A DNA stretch of 64,000 nucleotides from Triatoma infestans (taxonomy: Eukaryota; Arthropoda; Insecta; Hemiptera; Reduviidae). Under the pieces are notes generated by a model. The model made no database searches. It was not told where the DNA came from and worked only from the letters and a program-made list of their open reading frames with translations. Positions 46,636 through 58,800 of this stretch are shown here, one piece after another. A program made the translations under genes and the position numbers. The DNA is taken from NCBI GenBank assembly GCA_011037195.1, contig JAAEAF010000225.1:248001-312000 (forward strand). The letters run 5' to 3'. How positions within the stretch are numbered: position 1 is the first letter of the stretch; every line of letters begins with the position of its first letter.

Positions 46636-46916
46636 AACGATGCTCTAGACTGCTTTTTGGATCATTTTTTAAGCAGTGCTTTATGCAGGACTAGGTAATC
46701 GGAAAGAGGGCATCTCCAGGTCTTATTCTGCCGTTGAAATGGAACTCTTTGCTATTTTCCTACAAGCACTCGGTCCTGGGTTTGGAACATAGTCAATTTA
46801 ATAAGATTAATTAGTTTTCGAGGAATACTAAATTTCTTAAGGGAAATGTTTCTAATTCTATACATTTCCTTCAAACTTATTTTTTCTAACCGTAGAAGTA
46901 CAATACAATAGATGAT

Positions 46917-47481
46917 GAGGAATCTAATGAAATAGCTCAGTCTGGACTATATGGTGGATGTAATAGAAGTTCAATACCATCAACTTCTTCAGTTTTTTCT
47001 TTAGTCTGACGGGAAGTGTGTGGCCAAGCGTTAACTCGCTGGAAGAAAACTCGTTTGCGATTGATCAAGCTGGGATAAGTTCGGAATTCATGGAAAGTCC
47101 ATCAGAAACCAATTTGTGGTGAATTACTCCTTTTTAGGACCAAAAAACGTACATTATCTACTTCTTTCTCAAATTGCTCTCTTGCACCAACCGGAAATGC
47201 TGTTTGGCAGCGATCCCACCATTGACCTCCTACATGATTTCGGCATTAAATCCCCTTATCACATGTCACTATTCTTTTGCAGAAGCGCATGTGAGATGGC
47301 GGCTAACAGTGTCTTTAGACATTGCCAGTTCTGCAACAAGTGCACTTGTGGTTGAATTGGACTCAACGGCTTCGACAGATTGGACTCGACTCCACAAGAG
47401 GGCGTACATTAAGCTAGATTCAGCAGCTGATGAACTTGTAACACGCTTGCTAATCTTCAACCTGGAAATGACAGAGGGCAC
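46917..47481 (-). mobile_element. Dead mariner-like transposase
   Basis: The minus strand begins with a helix-turn-helix segment (47481-47269): TTSALVAELAMSKDTVSRHL. Frame changes follow, then GVIHHKLVSDG near 47130 and a catalytic-core stretch with NAWPHTS and LLLHPPYSPD (about 47040-46930), the mariner DNARPHT...PPYSPDL region. Stops and frameshifts are frequent and the middle is shortened. No terminal inverted repeats were found. It is inactive. Confidence 0.7.
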
Positions 47482-47519
47482 TCACGGTACCTATATATTT
47501 ATTTTCATATGTTAGTAGC

Positions 47520-48234
47520 CCCACATTCCATTATTCATAGGATGTAGAACCACATGAGTGGTTCATAAAATGTAGAACACCTACGGACTGCAAAATCTCT
47601 AGCGATGTGTAACTGAGAACGTTCTCACAACTAGGGTATTGTACCTTAAGCATTCTGCATAAGTTTGGTGCTCTACTGAGTAGAAATACCGTGGCACTTC
47701 AGTTTGCTAACCGGAAGTGGTGGCTTTGACGAACGTACTATTATGAGCGCAGATATTATAATCCCACAACGTGGGATAATTCGTGGTAGTTAGAGGTGAA
47801 CCTCGACGGTGGTAAAAGTAGGCTAAAAATGTATCCGAATCTGTTTTTTTGTGGTGGCCGGATTTGGAGAACTACATTATTTAGAATTCAAAGTAGGTAT
47901 TACGAAGTAAAAAAGTTTAACTGAGATTGGGTAATCCAGATAACTGTCGTATTATTTTTCAAGGCAATATGTATAAATTCCATTTTGATATTTGCTGTAA
48001 TTTTTGCTCCAGATTCCATTTATCATATTTTACTAATATGACCAGATTTTAAATGTTCCACAGAATAGTGTTTAAAAGAATATATTAATATTGATTATAG
48101 CATGAGGAAAATTTGCAAAATCTACAGATCACACAACATAAAGTAAAATAACATAATTCAAATAGGAGAAATAACACATAGTATAACTTAATATTCTATC
48201 TGAAATCAAAGAGAGTCCAATATCAGCCCGTCTA
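47520..48234. other. Intergenic, nothing recognised
   Basis: It has one isolated ACCGGAAGTG at 47710-47719, probably a DR1 relic. There is no gene. Confidence 0.4.
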
Positions 48235-49320
48235 ATCAGAAAAAGTCCCACTTTTTTTTGGTTTCTGCGGCTTTTAGAAAACGGTTTTAAATATTTTTTC
48301 TTTAAATTTCATATATTCAACTCTGACATAAACAAAATTGTCAATGTGTATTTGAAATATTTTGCAAGAAAATTAATTTTAAAAGTTTTTGGTCGATCTA
48401 GGCCACCTTTATATTTTATCTACTATAAAAACGGAAATAATATCTGACTATGAAGAAAATTTGTTAATAGGAAATGCGAATTATTGAATATTTTTCAGTT
48501 TCGGTATTTTCTCGAAAAAGGATTCAACGATTTTCTTTAAACATAGTACATATGGACCTATGACTTGTATTTTAAATATTTTTGCGGGAAACTTCACTGG
48601 AGGAAGAGTTTTGCGGACCGTATATGATACTGAAATGGCAGTTTCAAAACTATTTAATATATGGTTCTATCAAATATCAAACAGGTTATTAAGGGTGATT
48701 AAAACTAGAACTTAGGGGTACGTAAAAAATAGAACTTAAAAAAATAAATAGACAATTAGAACTTGAGACAATTACAGTATAAGAAAGTGGTGTAGTGTTT
48801 ATTGTACATTCTTGGCATCCTTTGGGAAATTGAAATCCATGTTTTGAGAAACCAGAATCATGAAAAAAAGAACGTTTTAGAAAATGAAATGTTCGTTTGG
48901 TGAAGGCAAAGATGAGCATCCTTAGATATTTGAACAGTATTACAAAAAAATTAAAACTCTTCGGCAATTCAAACTTTATATTTCCGTTTGGAGTAACCAG
49001 GAGATCTGATAGGAAGATATTGATAAAATGTCCCACCCACAAGTTCACTTTAATCTATGGATTTTTTCTGTTAACTTCCTACTCTACTGGCCATTATAAC
49101 TATACATTTATAGATCTTTCACTTTGGTGTATATTGATTTTAGAATGTTTGGGGGGCGGGAGCCGTGACGTTTAGCTGATCTTTTAGGTGGTATTTTCGG
49201 TAGAATATTCTTGTTCTATCATCTATATAATGTTAACGGTAATTAATCATTTAGTAAACACTCAAGTATGAAGAAAATTTGTCAATTAAAACTGAGAAAT
49301 GCGTGGGAGAAATTCGTACA
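48235..49320 (+). repeat. Degenerate DR1 copies
   Basis: Repeated unit blocks such as TTCTCGAAAAAGGATTCAACGA and TATATTTCCGTTTGGAGTAA, followed by a GATCTGATAGGAAG block, are present in eroded form. Open frames on both strands here are repeat shadows. Confidence 0.45.
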
Positions 49321-49894
49321 ATTGTTTTACTCCATATTTTTAAATCATATGATTGGAATAGTCAAGTAGTTGACGCTGTCGCACTCTGCAGCCTTTACAC
49401 AGAACTATGTTCCTGTCAGTTGACATGTTGACCCTAGACGAGGAAGGTTAAATCTAGTGAGTTTTGTTATAGTATCAGAAAACTTTTAATTTAGAGAATG
49501 TTTAGTTAGTTGATTCAAAAAAGTGAATCTAATGTTTAATCTAATTTTTAATTCCATAATAATAATGCTTGTTTTAATGTAGTAAACATTCACTCACTTA
49601 ACATGTGTCATTTGAATGAGGAAGTAAAGTATTTTTAGATTTTCATTAGTGATAATGGAAGCGAATTTCCGTAACATGTCGTAAATAGAATGGCAAAGCT
49701 TTCAAGGGGTAATGTGCATATTTTTTTTACTTGTCTGACTCTCTTATCGATTTGTTTCATTTAACTTTAAAAGATTAATGAAAAATAAACATACATATGT
49801 GCGTCTTTAATTTTGTAATTTCGAATTTGTTTCTTTCTTTTTGTGATTGTCAATTTAATTGTGTTTCATTCTTTGTTATTGTCAAAATTATATA
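49321..49894. other. 5' flank of Atg14
   Basis: The stretch is AT-rich with no clear core promoter. It would contain the promoter and 5' UTR of Atg14. Confidence 0.4.
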
Positions 49895-51292
49895 ATGACC
49901 AGCAGTTCAGGTGACAGTGCGGCTCCATTAGATTTTCTCATTTCTTCTTCATGTGAAGACAATGAAAAATTGGAAGTAGAAACTGAAGATTGTCCATTAT
50001 GTTGTAAAGCACAGAGGAGATTCACTTGTAAATCTTGTATAGTGAGTGGAAATTTCTTACATTCCTCTTCCATCTGTTCAGAACGTTTCAGTGATAAGAA
50101 AATTAAATTATTATTTTATAAACAGGAAAAACTGAAAGCTCAACAATTGATTGAAAACAGATTACGACCACATTTACAAATAGCAAAAATTGAAAGTGAA
50201 ATCAATATATCTAAAGAACGAATAAATATTATTGAATTACTGATCAAGGAAAAACAGAAATTAATTGCTGAGAAAAAGGAAGAAGTAAAGACACTGATAA
50301 AACATAATAATAAAAAAGCTGGGAAATTACCATTATACGAGGGTCGTGTGAGTAAATTGAAAGGATTTGTTAAAGATGAAAGTGTAAAACTGAAAGAGCA
50401 GCAAGAGATATTGCATAAAGCGCAAGAGGAACTTAAACAAGTTAGAAGAACAAATATCCAACAACTTGTACACTATATATTCCCAATTACTATTGTGAAA
50501 CCAAATTGTAGCCATGAAGATTCGGATACTGTAAGCGCTTTGGAAGAGGCATGTCATACGGCCTATGTTCAAGGAAAATGGGTAGTCACTAATAATACTT
50601 CCTCAGAATTACAATATTGTATAGTTGCACCTGCATTACCAAGTTCAGGCGACTATATGGCCTATAATGATTGGGTTGCAGCGAACAAAGACGGTGTACC
50701 AACAGCCACAAATACAGTAGACTTCAATCCAGCTTACAATATAAGTGCTGCACTCACTTACACAACACAACTTGTAAATATGTTGGCCTATTATCTAGAC
50801 GTACGACTTCCGTCAAAACTGTGCTATAGTGAATTCTGTACAAATGAACTTAGTAAAGAAAAATTCACTAAACGTGTGGCTAGACTCAATTGGAATGTTG
50901 TACACTTATGTCTGTCACAGAATGTAGATCCAAGTAAATTGAAAGCTGAGTGTACACTTGGTAATATTCTAACACTGTTAGATCTTAATTGTTCAGATCT
51001 TGGCCGATCGGGCGCTTGTAATGTGGACGCTGTTGCTGCACGTAGCCTAGAGGATGGCTTAAGACCGGCACTTGAAGTGGCTAGCGATTCTGAAGATTCT
51101 GAAGATGATAGTGAACATTTGTCATTCGAATGGGAAGCCGTGGCCAATATAGGACTACCGGAAGCTGAGCCTGGACCATCGCAGAATGTTACCTCACAAC
51201 AGATATCCAGTACAAGTATTGCAGGAGGATTATTGAACAGTACAGCCGCTTCAATTGCCTCTCTATGGCGCGGATGGGCCACAAATCGGTAA
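49895..51292 (+). CDS. Atg14/Barkor, autophagy-specific subunit of PI3K complex I
   Basis: The adaptor that, with Vps34, Vps15 and Beclin 1, directs class III PI3-kinase to ER sites of autophagosome formation. A single open exon encodes 465 residues. The N-terminus has the family's cysteine motif, C33-P-L-C36 and C45-K-S-C48. A long charged coiled coil (about 85-190, rich in E, K and L) is the Beclin 1-binding region. The C-terminal half contains EEACHTAYVQGKWV, LNWNVVHLCLSQ and a low-complexity acidic stretch (DSEDSEDDSEH), and ends near residue 465 in a BATS-like amphipathic tail (ASIASLWRGW). The start at 49895 was chosen because the conserved part begins there; an in-frame ATG at 49859 would add 12 residues. 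No intron interrupts it, unlike the neighbouring genes. Confidence 0.9.
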   Translation: MTSSSGDSAAPLDFLISSSCEDNEKLEVETEDCPLCCKAQRRFTCKSCIVSGNFLHSSSICSERFSDKKIKLLFYKQEKLKAQQLIENRLRPHLQIAKIESEINISKERINIIELLIKEKQKLIAEKKEEVKTLIKHNNKKAGKLPLYEGRVSKLKGFVKDESVKLKEQQEILHKAQEELKQVRRTNIQQLVHYIFPITIVKPNCSHEDSDTVSALEEACHTAYVQGKWVVTNNTSSELQYCIVAPALPSSGDYMAYNDWVAANKDGVPTATNTVDFNPAYNISAALTYTTQLVNMLAYYLDVRLPSKLCYSEFCTNELSKEKFTKRVARLNWNVVHLCLSQNVDPSKLKAECTLGNILTLLDLNCSDLGRSGACNVDAVAARSLEDGLRPALEVASDSEDSEDDSEHLSFEWEAVANIGLPEAEPGPSQNVTSQQISSTSIAGGLLNSTAASIASLWRGWATNR

Positions 51293-52859
51293 CATAGAAC
51301 TGCGAAGTGTGTTCACCCTTTTATTCCTATGTTACATATCTTATGTATATATGGTTCTTATAGCCAAGACGCTATCTTACATATAATTTTTTTTTTTTAA
51401 GAAAAACAGTTTCTATAGATTCTTTCATTCGTAATAGATATATACATTTTTCATTGAATATTATTAAAAATCTTTAAAAAATATTTTTCAGACATCTTAA
51501 ACCATGAGGTGCTTTATATTACCCATATAATCTAAACATATACATATGGATTTGTTAAATATTATTAAATTATAAGGGAAAAAAATATACACAGAATCGT
51601 TGCTTGAATACTCTTGTTATTCAAAAAAATGTAGAAAATATTTTTATAATAATTACTAATAGCTTTGTTTCCATTTTTTTGTTTAAATAATTCAAATTAT
51701 TCATTTAGTACAAAGGCCTTGAATATAAATTCAGTTTTTTATATGTTTATTATGCTATTTCAGTGATATTTTATGTAAAATATGTATGTATATAAATATA
51801 TAGATTCAATATTATTTTAAAATGCTGATTTTTTTTTTATTGAAATCCTCAAATGGTATTGGGTAAAAAATTGTGAATTATATTTAATGCTTTGATGAAA
51901 TGAATGGATTTTACTATCCTAACTGGAGATAAGCATCTGAGTTATTATTTTTGTGAATGTTGGAATGAAATTCCAGGATTTGTCGCACAAACATTAAGAA
52001 ATTGTTTGAAAGTTGTACAAATAAAAAAATCTGGTGAAAAACTAATACGGCTTTGCCCTATAGACGTAAGTATATAAAACCAAAATATAACATGATAAAT
52101 GAACTTGGAGTAATACTGTATGAATATTTTTCATTGACTGGAACACTAATTGGAGTAACCAAGAAGGAAACACACATTTAGGACGAATCGTCATATTCAG
52201 TAAAATAGATATTCGTACGTTGTATTAATATTTTAATTTATAATTGCTGAAATAAATCTCTAGACTGAAATCGAATTTAGACTCCTCAGATTAGGAAATG
52301 CAGTAGTATAATTCAGAAGTAATCTTTCTTTCTACCCCCATACGTTCAAAAAAGTATTGGTGTTTATGACGATTAACCTCAAATAAATTCGACATGAAAC
52401 TAAAGTGCTTTGAATCTCTATATTTCATCGTAGAGAAGTAAGAAATATTCACAATTTGATTCAGGGTTCAAATGGAGAAGATTGTTAGCTTTTATCAAAA
52501 GAAATTTTTCTTATAATATTGAACTCTGAAGTTTTCATTGTTACATTTAAAAAAACAGGTAATTAGGGGTACCGCCTTTTAATAGAATATTATGTTGTTT
52601 TTTTAAGACAAAAGTCTTAAAAGTTCTTTAATTTTTACAAAAGAAAGAAAAATAATTACTTGCATTATTACTTATTTTTTTTAAATAACAAAAGAAAGAA
52701 TCAAAGTGGCATTGTAACAGTAATCTAAGGGAAATTATTGGTTGTTTTAAATTCTGGTTACAACACTGTAAGCTTTATTATTCCATTACACCAAAACGTG
52801 CTTGCTGGTGAGTATTAAGTTTTAGTTAAAAACCGACTTTTTATTAGATATTAAAAAAA
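51293..52859. other. Spacer between Atg14 and CCT4
   Basis: An AATAAA at 52020-52025 is a candidate Atg14 poly(A) signal, though it is far from the stop. Otherwise the spacer is AT-rich with no supported element. The CCT4 promoter should lie in its last part. Confidence 0.4.
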
Positions 52860-55800
52860 ATGGCACGAGGAGCCGGTGATGGAAAACGCACCCAGAACAA
52901 TGTTTACAGAGATAAAAGTAAACCAGAAGATATAAGAAGCAGTAATATGACAGCAGCCAAAGGTAGGTCCACCCGGTATTTTAAAAATGATTTTCTGTAT
53001 GAATTCATGAATTTAGTGTATTAATAACTGACTTGATAGCGTCAGAAAAATGTAATTTTTAAGTATTTATGCAAATAAAACGTCGTTTCTGTAATTTATG
53101 GAAACTCATTGTGTATCCAACCAAGTTTTATGTACTTAATGTTTACTAATTTGTTAATATGCAGCTGTAGCTGATGCAATTAGGACAAGTTTGGGGCCAA
53201 AAGGAATGGATAAAATGGTAGGTAATTTGTTTTTAGGTTAATTTACATAAAATTAATATATGATTTATTTAAGATTTCACGTTTCTTTTTAGATCCAAAG
53301 TGGTAATGGAGAGGTAACGATAACTAACGATGGCGCTACTATTCTAAAGCAAATGAACGTCATGCATCCAGCTGCTAAACTCGTAAGTATGTTTATAATA
53401 TTCGAGGTGGGTAGTATTTTATGGACTGAACTTATACATGAACAGATTCATTCATACATGGTTGACATATGCTATCAGTGACGAAGTAGTTAACCATATT
53501 TTTTAGGATGTCAAAATCTTGAGAACACTCAATTTTTTCTATATTTTTTTAGCTTGTGGAACTGTCTCAAGCTCAAGATGTGGAAGCAGGTGATGGTACG
53601 ACCACTGTAGTAATTATAGCCGGAGCTCTATTGGAAGCGGGCGAACGACTACTTCATAGAGGACTTCATCCTACCACCATTTCTGATGCTTTCCGTGAGG
53701 CAGCCGTTAAAGCTATTGAAATAGTAAGAGGAATGTCAGTACCAGTACAACTGACCGATAAGGAAAGTCTTATTAAAAGCGCTTCAACGGCTCTTAACTC
53801 CAAGGTATGTATAAATCAGTTCTTTATCGAAAGGTTTGCTTCGTTTATCTTCTGGCTATAGGTATTCAAGCTATAGGGCATCACTTGAAATGAATTGGTT
53901 ATAAAACATTGAAGAACTTATATATTACCTTAAATAGTAAATGTATTACCCACCTAAATGTAATGCCACTAAATGTTTTAGCGATATGGTGTCTTTAATC
54001 CGGGAGATGATTGTACAACTCATCCCTAACTAAATACTACATATAAAACCATTGTCCATTTGTTAGTTGACTTGAAGTGCTTTTTTTTTGACAGCCCTTT
54101 TGCCATTTTTGATTTTACTTCCAAAATTGCTCAGAAATCCATAGCTTTGAAAAAGGCAGAAATTTCGCAAAATATAGTTTATTATTATATTATTTCATAG
54201 AGAGAAATGGTAGTTGCGCTGGATATGTTAAACTTATATTTATAAATATATTAAATGTAGTGTGAAGAAGAAAATATTCATTACCAAAAGAGTTTCGGCA
54301 AATCGCTTTATATAGTTAAAAAAAAAATAAGTACTAGTTTTTATTACATGATGCAGATACCAAAATCTTAGCAGGGATTCTGTTTTGCTGATAAAGCAAA
54401 TCTTTATGTGCAACAGTCAACTGTCAAAAATTGCCATTACTGAATGATATCAGTAAAGATCAAGGCACAGGTATCGGCTTAGGCGGATCTCGAGAGGGGA
54501 GTGGAGAGTTAAGCGAAGGGTTGCGAGGGCTTTATACCGGGCGGTCCTGGTTTCCCAGGTGGTTTATTGCGCCTCAGTCTGGGCGCATAAGGTGCACCAG
54601 GCCTACATATTGCAGCAGTTGTCGGCAACGCAGCGCTCATTGCTGCTCCCAATGGAAAGGTTTAACCGCATGTTTAGGCCGCACCGTGAACGACTGAGGC
54701 TTTGCAGGTGCTGATGGGTTGCCTTTCCTTGGATCTGTAAGTGATTAGGTCCGCGGGTAGATATTTTCTAAAGCGAGGTCGAGCGATAAACTTGGGTAAT
54801 ATTAGTTTGGATATCGCCCACCCGAGGAAGACATAGCGGTCTGGGCCAGGGACGTAGCCTTTCGAGATTTGGATATCTTATTATTGCGGGAGTGGAATGA
54901 AAGGTAGAGGAATTCTACCAAGGGAAGGACCAACGATATTGTTTTTGCAGGAGGTGAAGTGAGGGTGTAGCATTGTTTCCGACGAACTGTCATATGCGGT
55001 TTCACGGTTGGTCACGGGGCATGGTAAATGGGCAAGGATGGGAGCTGTTGGTGTGGACAGGAGGAGTTAAATGAGCATGTGTTGTTGGATTGCCCACTGT
55101 ATTCTGATTTGCGTCAGCGCTTGCAGAGAGAGGTTGGGTTCCACGTTGCCTTGGAGATTAATAGTCTGCCCCTGCTGCTCGAAAACAGTGCCGCGTACAG
55201 AGGTTTTAGGCGATGTGCGGAAGAAGCATTTAAAAGGAGAATGGAATGGATCAATAGGGGCTGATTGGGTAGGTAGTTTACATGTTGGACTGGAAGTAAT
55301 TTATTACGTGAATGTTGCATGAATGCGGGTTTTCGGCTAGCGGTTAGTTTTAGGCTAGTTTGTAAGATTAGATGTAGGGTTTTCTCAAACCCCCCAGGAA
55401 TATGGAGTACTGAGGGGCGTAAGAGTGTGTATGGTTGAATGAACGAGCTTAGAGTGAAAGGGTGTAAATAAATTTTAACTGTATTGGATGAATGGAAGGT
55501 AGGTTGGATAGGGTTAGGTTAGGTTCTTTGTCCCCCCCGAGTACTGGGGGGACCTGTAGGTTAGGATTAGCTTGGTTAAGTTCATTTCCATTACTTCGGG
55601 GCGTCACGCTCAGCGTTAGGGGCTTCTATAACGGGCGGGCATGCGCGAGAGCCCAGGGACCGCCCACCCAATGTGCCTTTAAAAAAAAAAAACACCAACT
55701 TTCATTCCTCCTCGACTATTACTTCTTGGGGGCATTTAAAAGCTATTGTATGTAGATAAAGATTTTAGAAACCGGTGTTATTTCAAGGAATTCATTCGAA

Positions 55801-58800
55801 ATGCTAATAATTTTCAAAAATCAAGATTTGTTGCCAGCAATTCCCCATGCCCATATTGGCTGCCAATTGGTGTGTCACCAAAATTGAAAAATTGACTCAC
55901 ACCACTTGATTGCCAAGGCGCTTAGCAGTTTCGTTCAGTATACTATTTGTAAACGGATTATTGAAGTAGGATACACACCATTTGTCGGATACGAAGAACT
56001 GCATGTCTAGTGCATAAGTGGTGTAAATCCAAGTTTCAGTTTTTGTGACTTTCACCGCTATTGAAGATACGATTCTGTATCATAGATGTGGCATTATCTG
56101 GAAAATATGTCCCACTTTTCGCTTTTCACTTTACCTTTGTGTTAGCTTTTGCTTAAATTATTTCTATTCCACTTTTTTTAATTTTTCTGAGTTTCTTCAG
56201 GGGGTGTTTTGAGTTTGAGTTACTTCAAAAAAAGTTTCTAATTTCATATCCTCTACTTCAGCACACACTTTTTATATTTTCTAATCATGAGTGAAGATAA
56301 CGAGATAAAGAATAGAATAAACACAAAACTAAAGGCTTAGATGTTGAATTGAAAATCCAATTAGCAGTTAGTTTTTGTATTTTAATTTAAATAATTTTTT
56401 TTTTAACTGAGATCTGTTTTGCGAACTGGGTTCTATTCCCGGTCTTGGCCTTGGATTTTATTCAGGTAATTTATAGTAAAATATATTTTCTATCCGCGAT
56501 TAATAATTGGGCATAAAAACCCCTGAAAAACAGAATTTATCTTGTAGGTTTCCGCGGCCATTTTCATGAAAAACTCTTGAGTTTCCGGATTGAGACCGCG
56601 TCAGTGGTTTGCTAGAAACCGACGTTTCGCTCATATTGAATGAGCTTCTTCAGGGTCGTTTCACCTTGAAAGCTAATGATGCAATAAATCTTGATAGAAA
56701 AGGAAGGGGCCTCACCCCTTTTTTACCAAGGTTCTATGCAGCAGTAGCTTTCAAGGGGAAATATGGGCGAAACGTCGGTTTCTAGCAACTGGAAACTCAC
56801 GTGTTTTTCAACAAAGAATATGTTACTTATGTATGGGGGAGGGGGCAAGGACATGCAAACACCTTTGGATATCGCCATAATCGGACGTTATGCGGCGCAC
56901 ATTTGAATATACTTATACATCTTAATAAATTTACTGTTCTTCTAAAATTTGCAGGTAGTGTCACAACATTCTACATCACTGGCCCCGCTGGCCGTTCATG
57001 CTGTCTTGAAGGTAGTTGATCCCAAGAATGACAGTAATGTTGACTTGAAGGTAATTTCGACACTTAATTTATAAAATCTGGCAGGTACAGATCAGCCTAA
57101 TTTCTTCTTATTTATTATGATCATTTTAATATTTGTTTTGTTAAAACATCATCCTAGGATATTAAAGTAATTAAAAAACTTGGCGGAACTGTTGAAGATA
57201 CTGAATTGATAGAAGGTTTAGTATTTACAAATAAAGCAGCCAATGTTAATGGACCGAAACGTTTAGAAAAAGTTAAAATTGGTCTTATACAGTTCTGTAT
57301 TTCACCTCCAAAAACAGATGTAAGTATTTCATAGAACCTACATTTTATAGAAATTTATATTTTATTATTTTTTTATTTATTTATATAAATGTTTTTACAA
57401 TTTAAAACACCGATTTTAGATGGAACATGGTGTAGTAGTGTCTGATTATACAGCGATGGACCGGATATTGAAAGAGGAACGTGCCTATATACTGAACATC
57501 GCTAAACAGATCAAGAAGGCCGGTTGTAACTTGTTACTGGTGCAGAAATCTATATTACGTGATGCTCTATCCGATCTGGCTATACATTTCTTTGATAAAT
57601 TGAAAATTATGGTTGTTAAGGATATTGAACGTGAGGATATTGACTTCATTTGTAAGGTAATTTAATTTATACATTTTTTTTATTTAAAGGAAAATTGCAG
57701 TTGTCGAAGAAGGCTGTGAATATTTTTATATTGCTATTAGTAGAATCCTGTCTGAAATTGAAAATTAAGTTTTTAATCGAAACGCATATGTTTTGAGATT
57801 TCCTGAGTCGGAACAAAAATTACAGTTCAAACTTGATATTGAGTTTTGCTCTTACAAGAAGATTTCTATGAGAATTCCAGAAGAGTCTGGAGTTACTGCT
57901 TTTATTTTTCTGCTTTATCACAAATTCTTTGATAAAGCTCCGACGACTTTTATTTAAACACATACTAACCACAAGTATATAGGCTTTAACACGTTTTGCT
58001 TTCTCTTATTGCTGGTAAGAGGAACTATTGCGATCGTGTTAAATTTTCGATACCGAGGTTTCACTGGATATACATGCTTTTTAAGTCCTCTGGGTCCAAA
58101 AAAAAATTGTTTTTAAAAATTGGTGTATGTATGTCAGCTTAATTCAAAAAAGGAAGATTCCAGGTAGTTCCAACTTGATATTTAAGTGCTGTATGAGACC
58201 TGATAAAAATGTTTTGATCAAAATCGGTCAACCGGAAGTAACAAATTTACTGAATGAATTTTTCAATTTTTTCCCCTCCAGAAATTCATTTCAAACCCTT
58301 CCCCTCCACCCCACCGTTGATTGTATCTTCTTTGATTTAGTCCAGATTTCAGCTCCATAGATTAACATTCCCTCAACATCGAATGAAGCATCCTGGGCCT
58401 TTTTTGTATCATGCTTGTTCGTATCATTTTTGCACCTCTAACTCGCAGCTTCCGTCAACATCCAGCGTTGAATCGAGGTACCTGAAGTTGTTAGGAGCTA
58501 TTAAATGTTTAAAAAAACTCATATTTGAAGAAAATGTATCAATTGGAGTTATAGATATTGCAATAAGAGGAAGTGTGATTGTGTGTCACTTCTTCTTTTT
58601 TTTCAAGGTTATCTGTTAATTGTATTTATTTATTTTAGACATTAGGATGTCGTCCAATCGCTTCTGTAGATCATTTTGTGGCTGAAAATCTTTCATCAGC
58701 CGAACTAGTTGAAGAAGTGCAAACAGGTTCGTCTAGATTTGTCAAAGTGACCGGCATTCAGAATCCAGGTAGAACTGTCACCATTCTAGTAAGAGGTAGT

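Noticed and set aside
50824..51282. 152-codon antisense frame inside Atg14
   Set aside because: It is the complement of a well-supported gene and has no family motif.
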